From Paraphysoderma sedebokerense (taxonomy: Eukaryota; Blastocladiomycota; Physodermatomycetes; Physodermatales; Physodermataceae): DNA of 64,000 nt. The notes beneath the pieces were generated by a model. It was not told the origin of the DNA. It searched no databases and saw only the letters and a list, made by a program, of their open reading frames with translations. Shown here piece after piece: positions 1-10,668 of the stretch; positions within the stretch are counted from its first letter, which is position 1, and each line of letters begins with the position of its first letter. The position numbers and the translations under genes were made by a program. Where the stretch lies: contig JAHLJZ010000028.1 of NCBI GenBank assembly GCA_025602915.1, positions 124,001 through 188,000 on the forward strand. Reading direction: 5' to 3'.

Positions 1-1
1 G

Positions 2-460
2 GGATACTTGATGGGATTCATCATTGCATGTGTATTAGAGTCTGTCAGTGTGGCGAGTGCTAACGCGGATAGTGGAAGGAATGGAGAAAATGTTTGGAGT
101 TTGAGTATAGGATCTTACCCGCTTGTTGGCATGATTTGCTGTGGAGTGGTCGCTGTTGGAATTGTACTGGTTGTCGTTGCTAGATTTAAAAATGAGGAGG
201 TCAATCAGATTGCCGCCCCCGAACGAAATTTAAGACCCGAGACGGAACAGTTGGATGTGCCCTCGCGAGGAGGGAAGAAGCGAGAAAGTAATGTGGGGTT
301 ACTATATGGCGGTGCTAATTTAGAAAAAGCGAGACATTCATCTGAATCATTACACGAGTTTGCTGACAATATTGTTGGATCAACGGATAGTGTCGGAGAC
401 CAGCCTCACGTTAGGAAACTAAAACGGAAGGAAAATTCAGAGAGAAGAGGAAGTTTGTAA
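2..460 (+). CDS. C-terminal part of an unrecognised single-pass membrane protein (partial at window edge)
   Basis: The frame is open from the first bases of the window to a TAA at 458-460, so this is the 3' end of a gene that starts to the left. The visible part (about 150 residues) has a luminal or extracellular-looking stretch rich in Ser/Asn, one strong hydrophobic segment (around residues 38-60, containing VGMICCGVVAVGIVLVVVA) followed by a charged, Lys/Arg/Glu/Ser-rich tail of about 90 residues ending in RRGSL. That is the usual layout of a type I membrane protein with a cytoplasmic tail. I recognise no domain. It is convergent with the next gene on the minus strand, 146 bp away. Confidence 0.55.
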   Translation, partial: GYLMGFIIACVLESVSVASANADSGRNGENVWSLSIGSYPLVGMICCGVVAVGIVLVVVARFKNEEVNQIAAPERNLRPETEQLDVPSRGGKKRESNVGLLYGGANLEKARHSSESLHEFADNIVGSTDSVGDQPHVRKLKRKENSERRGSL

Positions 461-606
461 AGCATTGTTGTAAATATCTGAGTCAACTGAACGCTAATGT
501 ACCCGAATCAGTATGCTTGGCAAAATTTATTTATTTCCTAAACCTATATAACGCTAGCTCATGCTATCCTTAATTTTACTATCTACTATCTGTGGTCTCC
601 ATTACA

Positions 607-2298
607 TCACTTTCGTGAATTCTTGTAGTAAAGATAACCTGCAACTGCAAAACTGATGATACCAATACCAAATCCGAACGGAAAGAAACTAGAATAACTA
701 TCATCTGATTTAGCTTTTCGCCTCTTCCTCCTTTTCTTCTTGCTACGTGTTTCGCCATTTGAAGTGGGTGCAGGTGGTGACGGTAGTTGGTTATCGCTCG
801 CTTTTACAGATGGAGGTGACGTAAGCGAAGCCTTCATTGACAAAGACGACAGGGGTTGTCCCGGCTTGATAAGAGGTGTTGAAGACGTCGTTTTTGGTAA
901 TTGATTCTCTGGTTCCTTGGATTCCGCCGAGCGACCAGAAAAATCTAAAACTGCCTCTCCAGTTTCAACCATGTCCAATGTTTCCTCACTTAAATCTTTT
1001 AAAGCTTCTGGTAAAGTTAGTTTTCCAGAACTGTCCAAGTTAATACCACGTCTTAGTAACTTGACCGCCGTCTGTACGTTTTGTTCCACGCCCCATCCAT
1101 TCAACAACAAAACACCTAGATTGTACAAGCTGGCTGCATGTCCTAGCTGAGAAGAGATAGCGAAATAATGATAAGCTTTTGCAGGATCAGTCGTTTTAGG
1201 TGGAGGCGGAGTAAGGTAAATGAGGGCCAACTGAAAAATCATGGAAATATAGAGTGATGTTGGCTTGGTTTGGGGGTCAAAGAGTGAGATTGGTAGTATG
1301 GGAATCTTCGATGTGTCTATCGTATCAGGAGTTGGACCGACTGTGGGGGAAGTGAACCCGGAGGGGATACCGATGTAATTTTCTAGTATGGATATACCTC
1401 TATGAAGCCATTCCAGTGCGTTGTCGCCGCTACATTCTGCACCGTCACCAGAAGCATATGCCGTTCCGACTACATAAGCGGCCTCTGCAATCGATATCTG
1501 TTCTTCACAGCGCCGAATAGGGACATCGAAACTCGCGGTAGCTACTGGTTCGGCATCCGCATTTCTCGTAGTCGGCGAAGACGGATTTGAAGCCTCATTC
1601 GAAACATAATATACATCATCCAAATTTGCTGCCTTTAGGTGCCAATAAAACGCTTTCTTCGGATCCCGCTTTAATGGAACTCTTTCGTCAGTCTCCTGAC
1701 CAATCTCATGATAAGCTGCGAGCTTTAAAATGCTGCGAATGTGATTTTTTCGTGCAGCATAAGTCAAATACAATAACTCCAAATCATGATTACCTGCCGC
1801 ACTGTGGAAAGACGATAAAGAGAATGCCGATATTGGATCAATTTCCAGTTCGTACTCGTTAATATCTGATTCCGGGAGAGGCTCCGGTAGAGCTGACAAT
1901 GGAGATGATATCAAGACGGGCCATTGCAATCCATGGTTCGCTTTTTCTGCATGAATCGTGATGACTTTGGAAGTTTTAAGAGATTCGAATTGCCACAATG
2001 TATCAAATTTATCCACTTCAGCAAACAACGTTCCCTGTTTTTTAAAATCGAGACTTTTGTCAGATTAAATAAACAATTTTTTACGGTGTCAAATACCCAA
2101 TACCATCACAACAACACACTCGGTGTTTTCATCAACTCTCCAACCTGCTCTCAGTTTCGTTCCATTCTCCTGCAAATCGAAAAGTACATCCTTTCCTGAG
2201 AGCGTTTTCGGAACTTCAAATGTGATATCAATAGACTCCGGAGTCTGAGAGTATGTGTACTTTTTTACTCTGTCCTGCGACATACTGTGTTGCAGCAT
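607..2298 (-). CDS. CS (p23/NudC-like) domain protein with Sel1-like repeats and a C-terminal tail anchor
   Basis: Two exons: about 2298-2104 and 2034-607, joined across a 69-bp GT..AG intron; the sum (1623 nt) is in frame and gives 540 residues. Residues about 10-110 read as a CS domain: YTYSQTPESIDITFEVP at the start, then a 'G-T-L-F-A-E-V' strand and a 'LQWPVL' end, as in NudC/p23 co-chaperone folds. The middle holds Sel1/TPR-like helices (for example AEAAYVVGTAYASGDG and ASLYNLGVLLLNGWGVEQN). The C terminus has a basic tract (KKKRRKRRKAK) and then one hydrophobic helix ending YLYYKNSRK, which fits a tail-anchored protein of the ER or outer mitochondrial membrane. NUDCD1-type proteins lack this tail, so family placement below 'CS + Sel1' is uncertain. 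The role is inferred to be chaperone or adaptor-like. Confidence 0.75.
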
Positions 2299-2634
2299 GC
2301 GATATTTTGTAGATTCCGTATCCTTTCTGCGGTATGTTTTTCATGACACGTGACTGTGAATTGATTCAGTGGTAAAGTTTTGCCGTGCCATCTTCGTGGA
2401 TTATCCGTACTTTGACTATCGTGAAGCGTACTGTTAAATTTTTATCCGCATGCGAAAATTTTTATTTACCAATTTTCCACCAATAGAAGCAATGAAAAGA
2501 CAGTGACTGAACCTTCAACTTTGATCTGCCAATCGGCTATTCGGATGAGTAGCCGCCTTTGGCGTCCCGATGGCTTTCCTCGGCGAATTTGTATCTTTAT
2601 GATTTCAGAGTAGTTTTAAAATTGCCTATTTTGA

Positions 2635-2642
2635 TATATAAA
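2635..2642 (+). promoter_or_regulatory. TATA box of the first AA9 gene
   Basis: TATATAAA lies 46 bp before the ATG at 2688, giving a short leader. The same TATATAAAG core occurs upstream of the AA9 gene at the right end and of the repeat-protein gene at 32781. The 389-bp gap it sits in is a divergent promoter region shared with the CS/Sel1 gene; nothing else stands out there. Confidence 0.5.
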
Positions 2643-2687
2643 AGCTCACAAATATCTTCCCGAAATTTTCATTCCTGTAGCAGCAAT

Positions 2688-3861
2688 ATGAAGATTTTGA
2701 TTATCCTCATTACACTTTCCGTACTCGCGTCTTCTGGCAGTGCGCACACATATTTACACTCAATCAAAGGAAGTCAGTCTTGTGTTCGCCAGCACGCTAA
2801 CCCGAAAATGAATCCTATATCAGTTAGAGCTATCGGAAGTAAGCAAATAATGTGTAACGCGGGTATATCTCCGGCGGTATCGTCTTGCGGCGTGAATGGT
2901 GAGTGACCGAGTTAATCTGTCAGTGTAATCATATCATTATGTACTGGAAAATAACGCATATTTAATCAGCCGGAGAAAAGCTGACCTTACAATGGTTTCA
3001 CCACGGAAACACTGCTGATGACCAAATTATACATGAATCGCACAAAGGTGAGTATTTATACAAGCATTAAAAATTCAAAACCGCTGCCCATAAAAGTTTC
3101 TGACTCACTGAATTCTCAACACAAGGACCATGTTCGGTATATTTATCCAAAGCCGATGCTTCGGGTAACCCAATGGGTTGGTTTCGAATTTATGGTGCTG
3201 GTTATAATTCTCAATCTAAAAAGTTCTGTACGGGTGCGTTGAAGATTGAACCTGCTTTTGATATGTGTTAACGTGCTAATCGTAAATCCCCAAAAAACCA
3301 GAAAATCTGATGCGAAGACACGGTGGAAACGGCCAATTGGGTGTAAAGATTCCAGCCGGATTAGAAAATGGCAGATACATCCTAAGGGCAGAGCTCATTG
3401 GATTACATCAAGCTGATAATAGAAATGCCGGTAAGCCAAATTCGATCAAGGAAAGTATGGCACAGACATTTTCTAATCATGCATTGGATTTTCCTCATCA
3501 GGTGCAGAATTTTATGGTAAGCCCCTTAGTATTAATCCATGTTAAACTCCTTCCATTGATATTAATTTGATATCCGTTAGTTGGATGCGGAGACCTCACG
3601 ATTACAGGTGGAAATGGTTCTCTGAATCCTGCCACATTTCAAATTCCATCCGCACAATACATGACGGCCTCATCACCGGGTCTCCATTTCAATATCTGGA
3701 ATAACACTGCGGGAGAGCGATATGAGCTGCCAGGGCCAAGAATTGTTTCTGGGATAGCAGGTAACAGCAACAGCAGACAACCCACCAGCATAAAATCACG
3801 AAATAATTCGAGACAGGGACAAGTTCGAAGGCTTAGGGCACGGTCGATTCAGAAATATTAA
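2688..3861 (+). CDS. AA9-family lytic polysaccharide monooxygenase, single domain
   Basis: Secreted copper enzyme expected to cleave cellulose or related beta-glucans oxidatively. Six exons, about 2688-2898, 2971-3048, 3133-3240, 3302-3430, 3502-3516 and 3581-3861; the total of 822 nt is in frame (273 residues). A 19-residue signal peptide ends at Ala, leaving His20 as the N-terminal copper-binding His of mature HTYLHSI. The second His is in SHKGPCSVYLSK (AA9 HxGP motif), and the axial Tyr is in AEFYVGCGD. The AA9 helix-strand block IPAGLENGRYILRAELIGLH is clear. Cysteine pairs fit the family. The residue two before the Tyr is Glu rather than the usual Gln. The catalytic Tyr is carried on a 15-nt microexon. 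There is no CBM; a short basic tail (about 40 residues) follows the PGPRI end of the domain. Its paralogue starts about 480 bp downstream. Confidence 0.88.
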
Positions 3862-4340
3862 ATATAATTAATCGTACATATACTTTATATAAAGATATTC
3901 ATTAGAAATGCAATAAAGTCGTTAAAGCATTATTTACTGTTAAAGATAGTTGTTCCTCCTTCCCGCCATTCTAAACAGTGACATTCTAAATTTGACGGTT
4001 CTGTATATCATCTACAGCTCAGAATGTATTTATCTGCTGTTCCAGTTTACTTTTGAAGGGTAGATATTTCTTGCCGTTCCAGGAAATATCGTAGACATAT
4101 GCACAGCGAAAACCTTATTATGGAATTGACATTGAACGTAAAAGCTACAGATAGGAAGTAATAGCGTCAATTTCGGATAAATTTTAATGAAGTTAAATTT
4201 CCCAAGATGCAACATTGGCTTTAATTGCCAAACGAGCCCTAAATTTGTGCGCGAATAGTGGCGCATCGGAATCGACCAAGCACAAAAGAGGCAGAAATGT
4301 CTCAAGAACTAGATTTTGACGACATTTATTAGAAATTAAA
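3862..4340. other. Intergenic, AA9 3' end and next AA9 promoter
   Basis: A 479-bp gap between two same-strand AA9 genes. It holds a canonical polyadenylation hexamer AATAAA at 3912-3917, 51 bp after the stop. I see no further coding signal. Confidence 0.5.
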
Positions 4341-5716
4341 ATGATTACCATTGGGGCTTTATTTCTCAACTTATTCCTGTTATCGCAATTTGCTGATCGG
4401 ATTCATGCCCATACGTATCTTTTTTCAGTCAATGGGTCCCAAGACTGCGTAAGACCACATCCGGACCCAAAAATGAATCCGATAATGGGGATTACTGATA
4501 AACAAGTAATGTGTAACACTGTAGGTAACAAGTCTCCTGCGAAAAGAAATTGTGGTATCAAAGGTAATACCCAAGCCATCAAACTCCTGCTTCCGGTACT
4601 CATCTGACGGCATTCTTCTTAGCGGGGTCGACTGTTCAGTTTCAATTCTATCATATGGGTCCTAGCCAATATGATCAAATCTTAGATCCATCTCACGCTG
4701 GTATGTTATATTTTTAATTGAATTCATCTTCGTTACAAGCTAACAGACTCTCTTAAAAGGTCCTTGTTCGGTTTATTTATCGAAAACAGACAATCAAGGC
4801 CGACCTACAGGATGGTTCAAAATATTTCAACAAGGATATAATTCCCAAGACAAGAAATGGTGTACCGGTAAGGAAAAAATAGATAGACCTAAAATCTTAG
4901 AGCTTAGGTTTTGTTTTCACTGACGCGAACTTTCTGCATTAGAGTATTTAATGCGCCGAAATCCGAAGGATGGGCAGAGAGGTGACGGCAAATTATCGGT
5001 GGCAATTCCGAGCGGACTCGAGGATGGAAGATATGTTGTGAGAACTGAAATTATTGCACTTCATGGAGTCCTCTCTGGTGGTGGTATGTTAGGCTCATTG
5101 TATTGACCTGCGAAAAGATACATTGATTAACGTTAATTCCATTTTTAGTGGAGCTCTATGGTGCGTCTAATTTATCTAATCTATCGCAACTTCTGTCTAA
5201 CCACAGTTCTCATTTTCTTCGCTTATAGTTAATTGCGGTGACATAAATATCAGTGGAGGAAGTGGGTCATTACGACCATCAACTATTCAGATTCCCTCTG
5301 CACAATGGGCCACTTCCGATTCTCCCGGAATGAAATTTGATATCTTCAAAACTGACAACTCCACCTATGTCGTCCCCGGCCCGCCTGTTCTCGCTTCATC
5401 TGAAACTTATAAGTCGAGTCCGACAAATGCAGGACGTCAAAATCATGGGATGCCTTCGTTCTCCGAAGGAAGAATCCCTACTTACGATGGAAGAACTGAG
5501 GATTCGGCGAAACCAATCAATTCTTCACCTGATTACGCAGAAACTTTTCCGGGGGAAAATTTTCCGTTATGTAAAGGGAATCATGTAACAGTTGTGGGCT
5601 CTGATGGTAGGCGTTGGGGTTGGGAAGATAGCAAATCTTGCATTATGCCTAAAAATAGAGAAATCATTGGACTAAGCACCCCGAGATGCAGGGCCCGAAT
5701 TGGGAGTGCGAAATAA
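4341..5716 (+). CDS. AA9-family lytic polysaccharide monooxygenase with C-terminal CBM10-like module
   Basis: Six exons, about 4341-4563, 4623/4624-4701, 4761-4868, 4944-5084, 5149-5160 and 5229-5716; 1050 nt in frame, 349 residues. Signal peptide of 23 residues (ends IHA), then His24 as mature N-terminal copper ligand (HTYLFSV). The second His lies in PSHAGPCSVYLSK. The axial Tyr is in GVELY, again with Glu in place of the usual Gln, and again on its own microexon, here only 12 nt. IPSGLEDGRYVVRTEIIALH matches the AA9 core. After the PGPPVLAS end of the catalytic domain comes a Pro/Ser/Thr/Asn linker and then a small Cys/Trp module at about 299-328 (FPLC..DGRRWGWEDSKSCI), similar to CBM10/fungal dockerin-type modules and to both modules of the next gene. 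It is a tandem paralogue of the gene at 2688. Confidence 0.88.
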
Positions 5717-6400
5717 GATTCGCCGGTGTACAAGTTGGTTGCCATGCACAAGTGGAGAGAAGATTATGAAACCCCAACAACTTTGGCCCTTGCCTTTGTA
5801 TATTAAGTATTTGTACTATTATAAATCATTGTAAAGAATATATGTATCATTATTAGCGTTGGATCTATAAATAGAGATACTGCTTATTAACGCCGACAAG
5901 AATTTGCATACAACTAGCTTTCCGTCAGAGATCTGCTAGGCTCTTCGTCCTCTTGACTGCATCCAGACCTAACAATCGATGCTTCTAAAATCAATCTTAT
6001 TTCTTTGAATTAATCCGGTTGCAATGTAGGAAAATGAATTTCATGATGTACACTCCATCCGCCGACACTGTCACCGGGATTTCTATTTCCCGCCTTCCGT
6101 CGCGTCCTTTCTGCGGACCGGCAAGGCTTAAATAACTTATTGATGAAGAATAAATTGCCTCATTTATCTGAAAGTTTAATTCACAATAGCATCATGTTAT
6201 TTGCTCGTTTACACTTGCCGAATTAGTCTTACATTAAGTGAAATTAATCATCCGATCCACCGCTCCTGGAACAAGCTTTTTTCACTTTTCATCCTAGGCT
6301 TCCAAAAGATTAGTGCTTCTTCCTATCAAACTACAAATACAGAGACTATTCATCTCAAAGAATCTCCAATCGTTTTATTCCAATTACTTATTCAGCAAAA
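5717..6400. other. Intergenic region between AA9 and CBM10-like genes
   Basis: A 684-bp gap. It contains an AT-rich stretch with CTATAAATAG around 5866-5875, but that is over 500 bp before the next ATG, so it is unlikely to be its TATA box. No other gene or repeat seen. Confidence 0.4.
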
Positions 6401-6924
6401 ATGAAATTCCAAATCTTTCTCGCATTGCTTTACCCATTGGCTGTCACTTCCATGCCCGCACCATTGCCGTATTGCGATGAATTACCAGCCGCCGAACAGC
6501 CCAAAAATCCTGCCCCTTCTTATCCGCAAAACGGCTCAAACAATTCTGGCAACACAGCTGAGTTTCCGGTATGTAAAACCGGCTTTGTGACAGAAGTCGG
6601 CCCTGACGGCAGACGTTGGGGGTATGAAAATAATAAATCTTGTCTCATCGCAAATGAGCAAGGAGCGAAATCAGTAAGTTATCCTATATGTACTGGGTCA
6701 GAGGTCACTAGCACGGGTTCGGATTCCAGGAAATGGGGTATGTTGAATTTTATTTAATGTATGTAATTAGTGCGTTTGGCTCATCAAGTGAACTAGGCTA
6801 CGAGAATGGTCAAACTTGTCTATTCAATGATTCGGTGAAATCTTCACCAAATAATGGTTATTCTTCCGAGAATAATAATAACGGCAATCAGCAACCCGGA
6901 ACATACGCAGACACCACTTACTAA
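6401..6924 (+). CDS. Small secreted protein with two CBM10-like modules
   Basis: Two exons, 6401-6737 and 6797-6924, 465 nt in frame, 154 residues. The intron (59 bp) falls inside the second module between W and G of 'KWG'. A signal peptide (MKFQIFLALLYPLAVTSMPA) is followed by a Pro/Asn linker and two copies of a Cys/Trp motif: FPVC....DGRRWGYENNKSCL and YPIC....DSRKWGYENGQTCL. The pattern (aromatic-P-x-C, about 12 residues, W-G-x-E-N-x-x-S/T-C) fits CBM10 or the related fungal dockerin fold, which also ends the AA9 protein just upstream. There is no catalytic domain. Possible roles are cellulose binding, or docking if the modules behave like dockerins; the sequence alone does not decide. 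The tail is rich in Asn and Ser. Confidence 0.78.
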
Positions 6925-7159
6925 GACAACTATCAACATATATTATGAAACCTCTGTCCGATCCCCACAGACTTGTGACTCAATCCATATTCAATTTAGA
7001 TGTAAGCGTTATAAAATATCATTGTAAATAGTGCCTTATCAGTTCGTTGTTTGTTCATGACGCCAAAGTAAATAAACTCAAAATACGTACACTACTAGTA
7101 TATTATACAATACTATTAGTAAAATACAAGGCCGGGACCTACATTACAGTTTTTTTAGT

Positions 7160-9377
7160 TTATACAATTCCCCCTCTGCGGACCCACAAGAACAACAGAA
7201 ATATCATGACAACCATACCACCAACAATACTCCAAAACCACGTTTGTGAATCCACCTCCTGTCCAGGGACTTTCACCTTCAGTTGAAACTTCGTCAGTAA
7301 TTCGCCCTTGAATATTGTAGAAGTGCCGCAAAGTGTACTTACATTCATTCCCCATAATCCTGTGACTAGATTCAGCGGTACAACAATCGACGCCAGAGCC
7401 GTCAATTTTGCAACTACGTTATTCACAGCTTCAGATGACTGCGTTATTTCAATGCTTATTTGAGCAAGATAGTTCGAATGCGACCTCGCTAAAGTTTTGT
7501 CGTAATATTGCAGATTTTGCAGCATCGTTATGACGTGATCTACGACGAACATAGTTGATATGTCATGTCTTGAATTATTGTTTTGTCGCCCGAGATAGTA
7601 AACAGACCTTGTATATCTCCAAGATACAATGCGGTTTCATTCCCGACCCTGCGCAATCCAACCCGCTTGACAAGAGCCTTAACCACATCTGGTTTGGTAC
7701 TAAGCAGACGTAGCAGCAACATAACTGTCTTTCTAGCATTACCCACCCGCCTGAGCATGTCACTCTGCTCGCTGCCTGGACAGGACTCTAGATATAATAC
7801 CAAGTCATCAATGGCATCGACTTCACGTTCTATCATGCGTATTGCCGGAATGTAACCGTCGACAATATCATCCATCAGGGCATAATTGATCCACGAAGCA
7901 GTCAAGTTGAACCCAAAGTCCATTAGCTGTGTTATTCTATAATTCAAGTGAATTAGTACAACAGATAAAGCAAGCATTGCAATAAGACAGACGACTTTCG
8001 CACCGTTTTATCACATTCTTTGGATGTTGGCAGGGTTTAAAATGAAAGGATATTATGCCTGTCTCAAATATTAACATATATACATTGAATGGGTTCATGT
8101 AAGTCGAAGAGTATTGATTGTGATCGAATGATTTGATGCAAACAAAGTAGTAATTCGAGAAAACTTCTACTTTTTCGCGGGTGTCTTGGGCAGTATCCGG
8201 TTCCATTTCGAGAGTGATATTTGAATTCCATGTTGCATAGTTAAAGGTATCAAAGTAGCCGGGGGAGGAAGCGGCCGTTTGAGTCCGGCCTCGGCCAAGT
8301 TTCGGTGACATAGGGAATGATGGAGCTGATTGAAAAATATCTTCACTCGTGAGTGGATGAATGTGAAATACCCGGGACAATATTTTCATATCCTCCATAG
8401 TCGGTGATAATACGTCTATCCACCAGGTGGCTTTGGTTGTTAAGAGAGATTGGAGGGGCGGGGCTCCTGATGGACCAGGACTGACAGAAGGGAGGTCTTT
8501 CAAGTGTTCTGACGATCCACCAACAATAAGCTGCTCCAGATTTTGAGTGTATACGACCCCAGCATCCATTGAAAAGAACATGTACCTCCTCCCCTGTTCT
8601 GAACCCTATTCCGGTTGCGGAGTGTGACAGCCAACGGATCAATAACGAAATTTATCAAGCAGATAATTTGAATCGAGTCCTTACCAACACTGGAAACCGG
8701 TACTTCCTTTTGCTGCCAAACGGTCCTTTACTTTCAGGACTATCCGGACTTTTTGCTGTTTCAGCGCCTTGACCAAACTTATCCGATGCTTTCTTCGAGG
8801 TAGCCCACGGTTTTCGCTCACCCTTAGACAATTTGTTAACGTATTCCTGCAATTCTCGAAATCCTATCCCAGCAGAGGCTATACGGGGGTTAAAGCAAAC
8901 ATCGGCGAAGTCTTGATCTGCGTCCGAACCAAAATCATTCAAAAACGATGTATTGCACTCACTATCGGACTGAGGCCCACCTACTGGCGGTTCGAAATTA
9001 GAATCCAGTTCTTCCGGATGCAGCAGCGGTGTAGATTCATGGTCATCAGATGTCCTCAACCGACTAGAAGGGCGGCCCTGGCTTCTCGATCTGCGTTTTA
9101 ACAGGCTAGAACTGAAGGGATGTGGGATGTGTAAACTAGAGTTGGAGTTATCTCGGACGATTGGAAACGGGACAGCGGGTACCACCTCGCAACTCGAAAC
9201 ATCGGATGAATCTCGGGTCGCTTGGAATGCAGATAGCAATTCGTCGTCTTCATTCATGTCATTTCTGAATTCGTAATTGTCGTCAAACGTATAGGAATGT
9301 TGAGAAGCGGTTGAAATAGACTTCGAATTCTCGAAGGACCGACTTGTCGTATTGGCAGGAGGGTCAGAGTTTTGCAT
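7160..9377 (-). CDS. CorA-type magnesium transporter, Mnr2/Alr1-like
   Basis: Five exons, about 9377-8685, 8605-8004, 7936-7608, 7539-7343 and 7276-7160; 1938 nt in frame, 645 residues. The N-terminal 230 residues are polar and disordered. The CorA soluble domain follows, with the family block YLGDIQDHVITMLQNLQYY restored across a spliced junction. Near the C terminus lies TM1 with the diagnostic Gly-Met-Asn gate (VTGLWGMN) and TM2 (WFWSIVGGMVVMIFLLF), then a short basic end. The long N-terminal extension and the sequence around 'IISFHF..VIKRI' resemble yeast Mnr2 (vacuolar Mg2+ release) more than plasma-membrane Alr1, but that choice is an inference. The GMN codons abut the last intron. It ends 235 bp from the CBM10-like gene, convergent with it. 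Confidence 0.88.
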
Positions 9378-10668
9378 AATAGTGTCCTGGGGATGGTAAA
9401 CTCGCTGTCATCTAAAAGAGTGAATTGAATGTCTAACTATTTACAGTGTTGTGATATCGTCAGTGAAATTTTCATTCCCGTGACTTGCAATATTTGACAC
9501 ACAATGTCATTAAGATCACCAGATCATAACCGTGTAAACGCGGTCACCCTAGTGCTTTCATTTAACAAATTTGTGGCTACCGTTTTCGACCTTCCACTGC
9601 CGGTAGTTTCGATTCATGCAGTCAGATTTCAATTTTGGGTGCATGCCCCAGTACTAATGGACAAGGTTCGCATCCGTCTACAAGCATCTGCAATTGATGT
9701 GGAAAACCTAATGCAAGCGAATACCATAGTGACGGGGACCTTCCAAAATTATATACAAAATACAATTCTATCTATAAAACAATTGGCTCGGCATAGCCAG
9801 GACCCTATATCAATCTGAATATGGTGGCGGTCTAAATTAATACGAGAGGCAGGGATGGAATCCTCACAGGTTCAGAGCCATGTCGATTTTAATAGTTCCT
9901 TGCCGTGAAAGGAGGATACCAGACATTCATGAGTGGGAACTATAGATTTGGCTTCAAGGAGCTTTTTAGTGCCAAGTCTTTTAATGGAGTTCATTTATAA
10001 GATATACGTGTCCGTTGGCACTGGAAACCGAAGGTCAAAAGAATTGCATGGTTATGATGGCCTAAAGTTACAGTGTCAACGGTTGAATATAATACAGCGG
10101 AAAAAGTCTTTTGTCACTCAATCCATGAAAGGAAAACAGTTCCGAATCTCAACGCTCCTAGAAAGGAGAATTACTTGTTGCATCTTAAGAGTCAGACGCG
10201 CAGTGCGTGAACGTTCTCAACGGTGATTATGATTACTCATGATTTGGGAAGAAAGCAAAGAATTCAAACCGGGCTCATTGGTAGTTGATATCAAAGATTG
10301 TACGGATAATGAGTTCTGTCTCTGTACGATACTGTCTGTTGGCAAGTCTGGATGTGTTGCGATATTGTTCCGATACTCTACAATGCAAATGTAAAAGATA
10401 TTGATCTGTTTTGTGAACGCCTAAAGCCTAATAGAATTTACTCCTACTCTTTGTAGAGCCATATACTATTATTGAAGTATCAGTATGTTAATTATTATAT
10501 GAAAGGAAACTGGCGGGGCTCTGGGTAAAAAGGATTACATGTGATATTCACGTGTCGACACTGAAGATAAATGGAACTGGAAACTGGCAAAGGATAAATA
10601 CACAGTAGGGAAAAGTCAATCTTCTGTCCGCAACTCTCACTCCAAAATCCAATTGGCATACTCACCAA
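9378..10668. other. 1.3-kb stretch without a recognised gene
   Basis: Only short open frames occur here (the longest, at 9504-9818, is 104 codons). Their translations show no domain, no signal peptide and no recognisable family. The right-hand part is the promoter region of the p24 gene at 10669. No tRNA-like structure or repeat was seen. Confidence 0.4.

Noticed and set aside
9504-9818. 104-codon ORF as a gene
   Set aside because: No homology, poor codon character, and no splice partner recognised.
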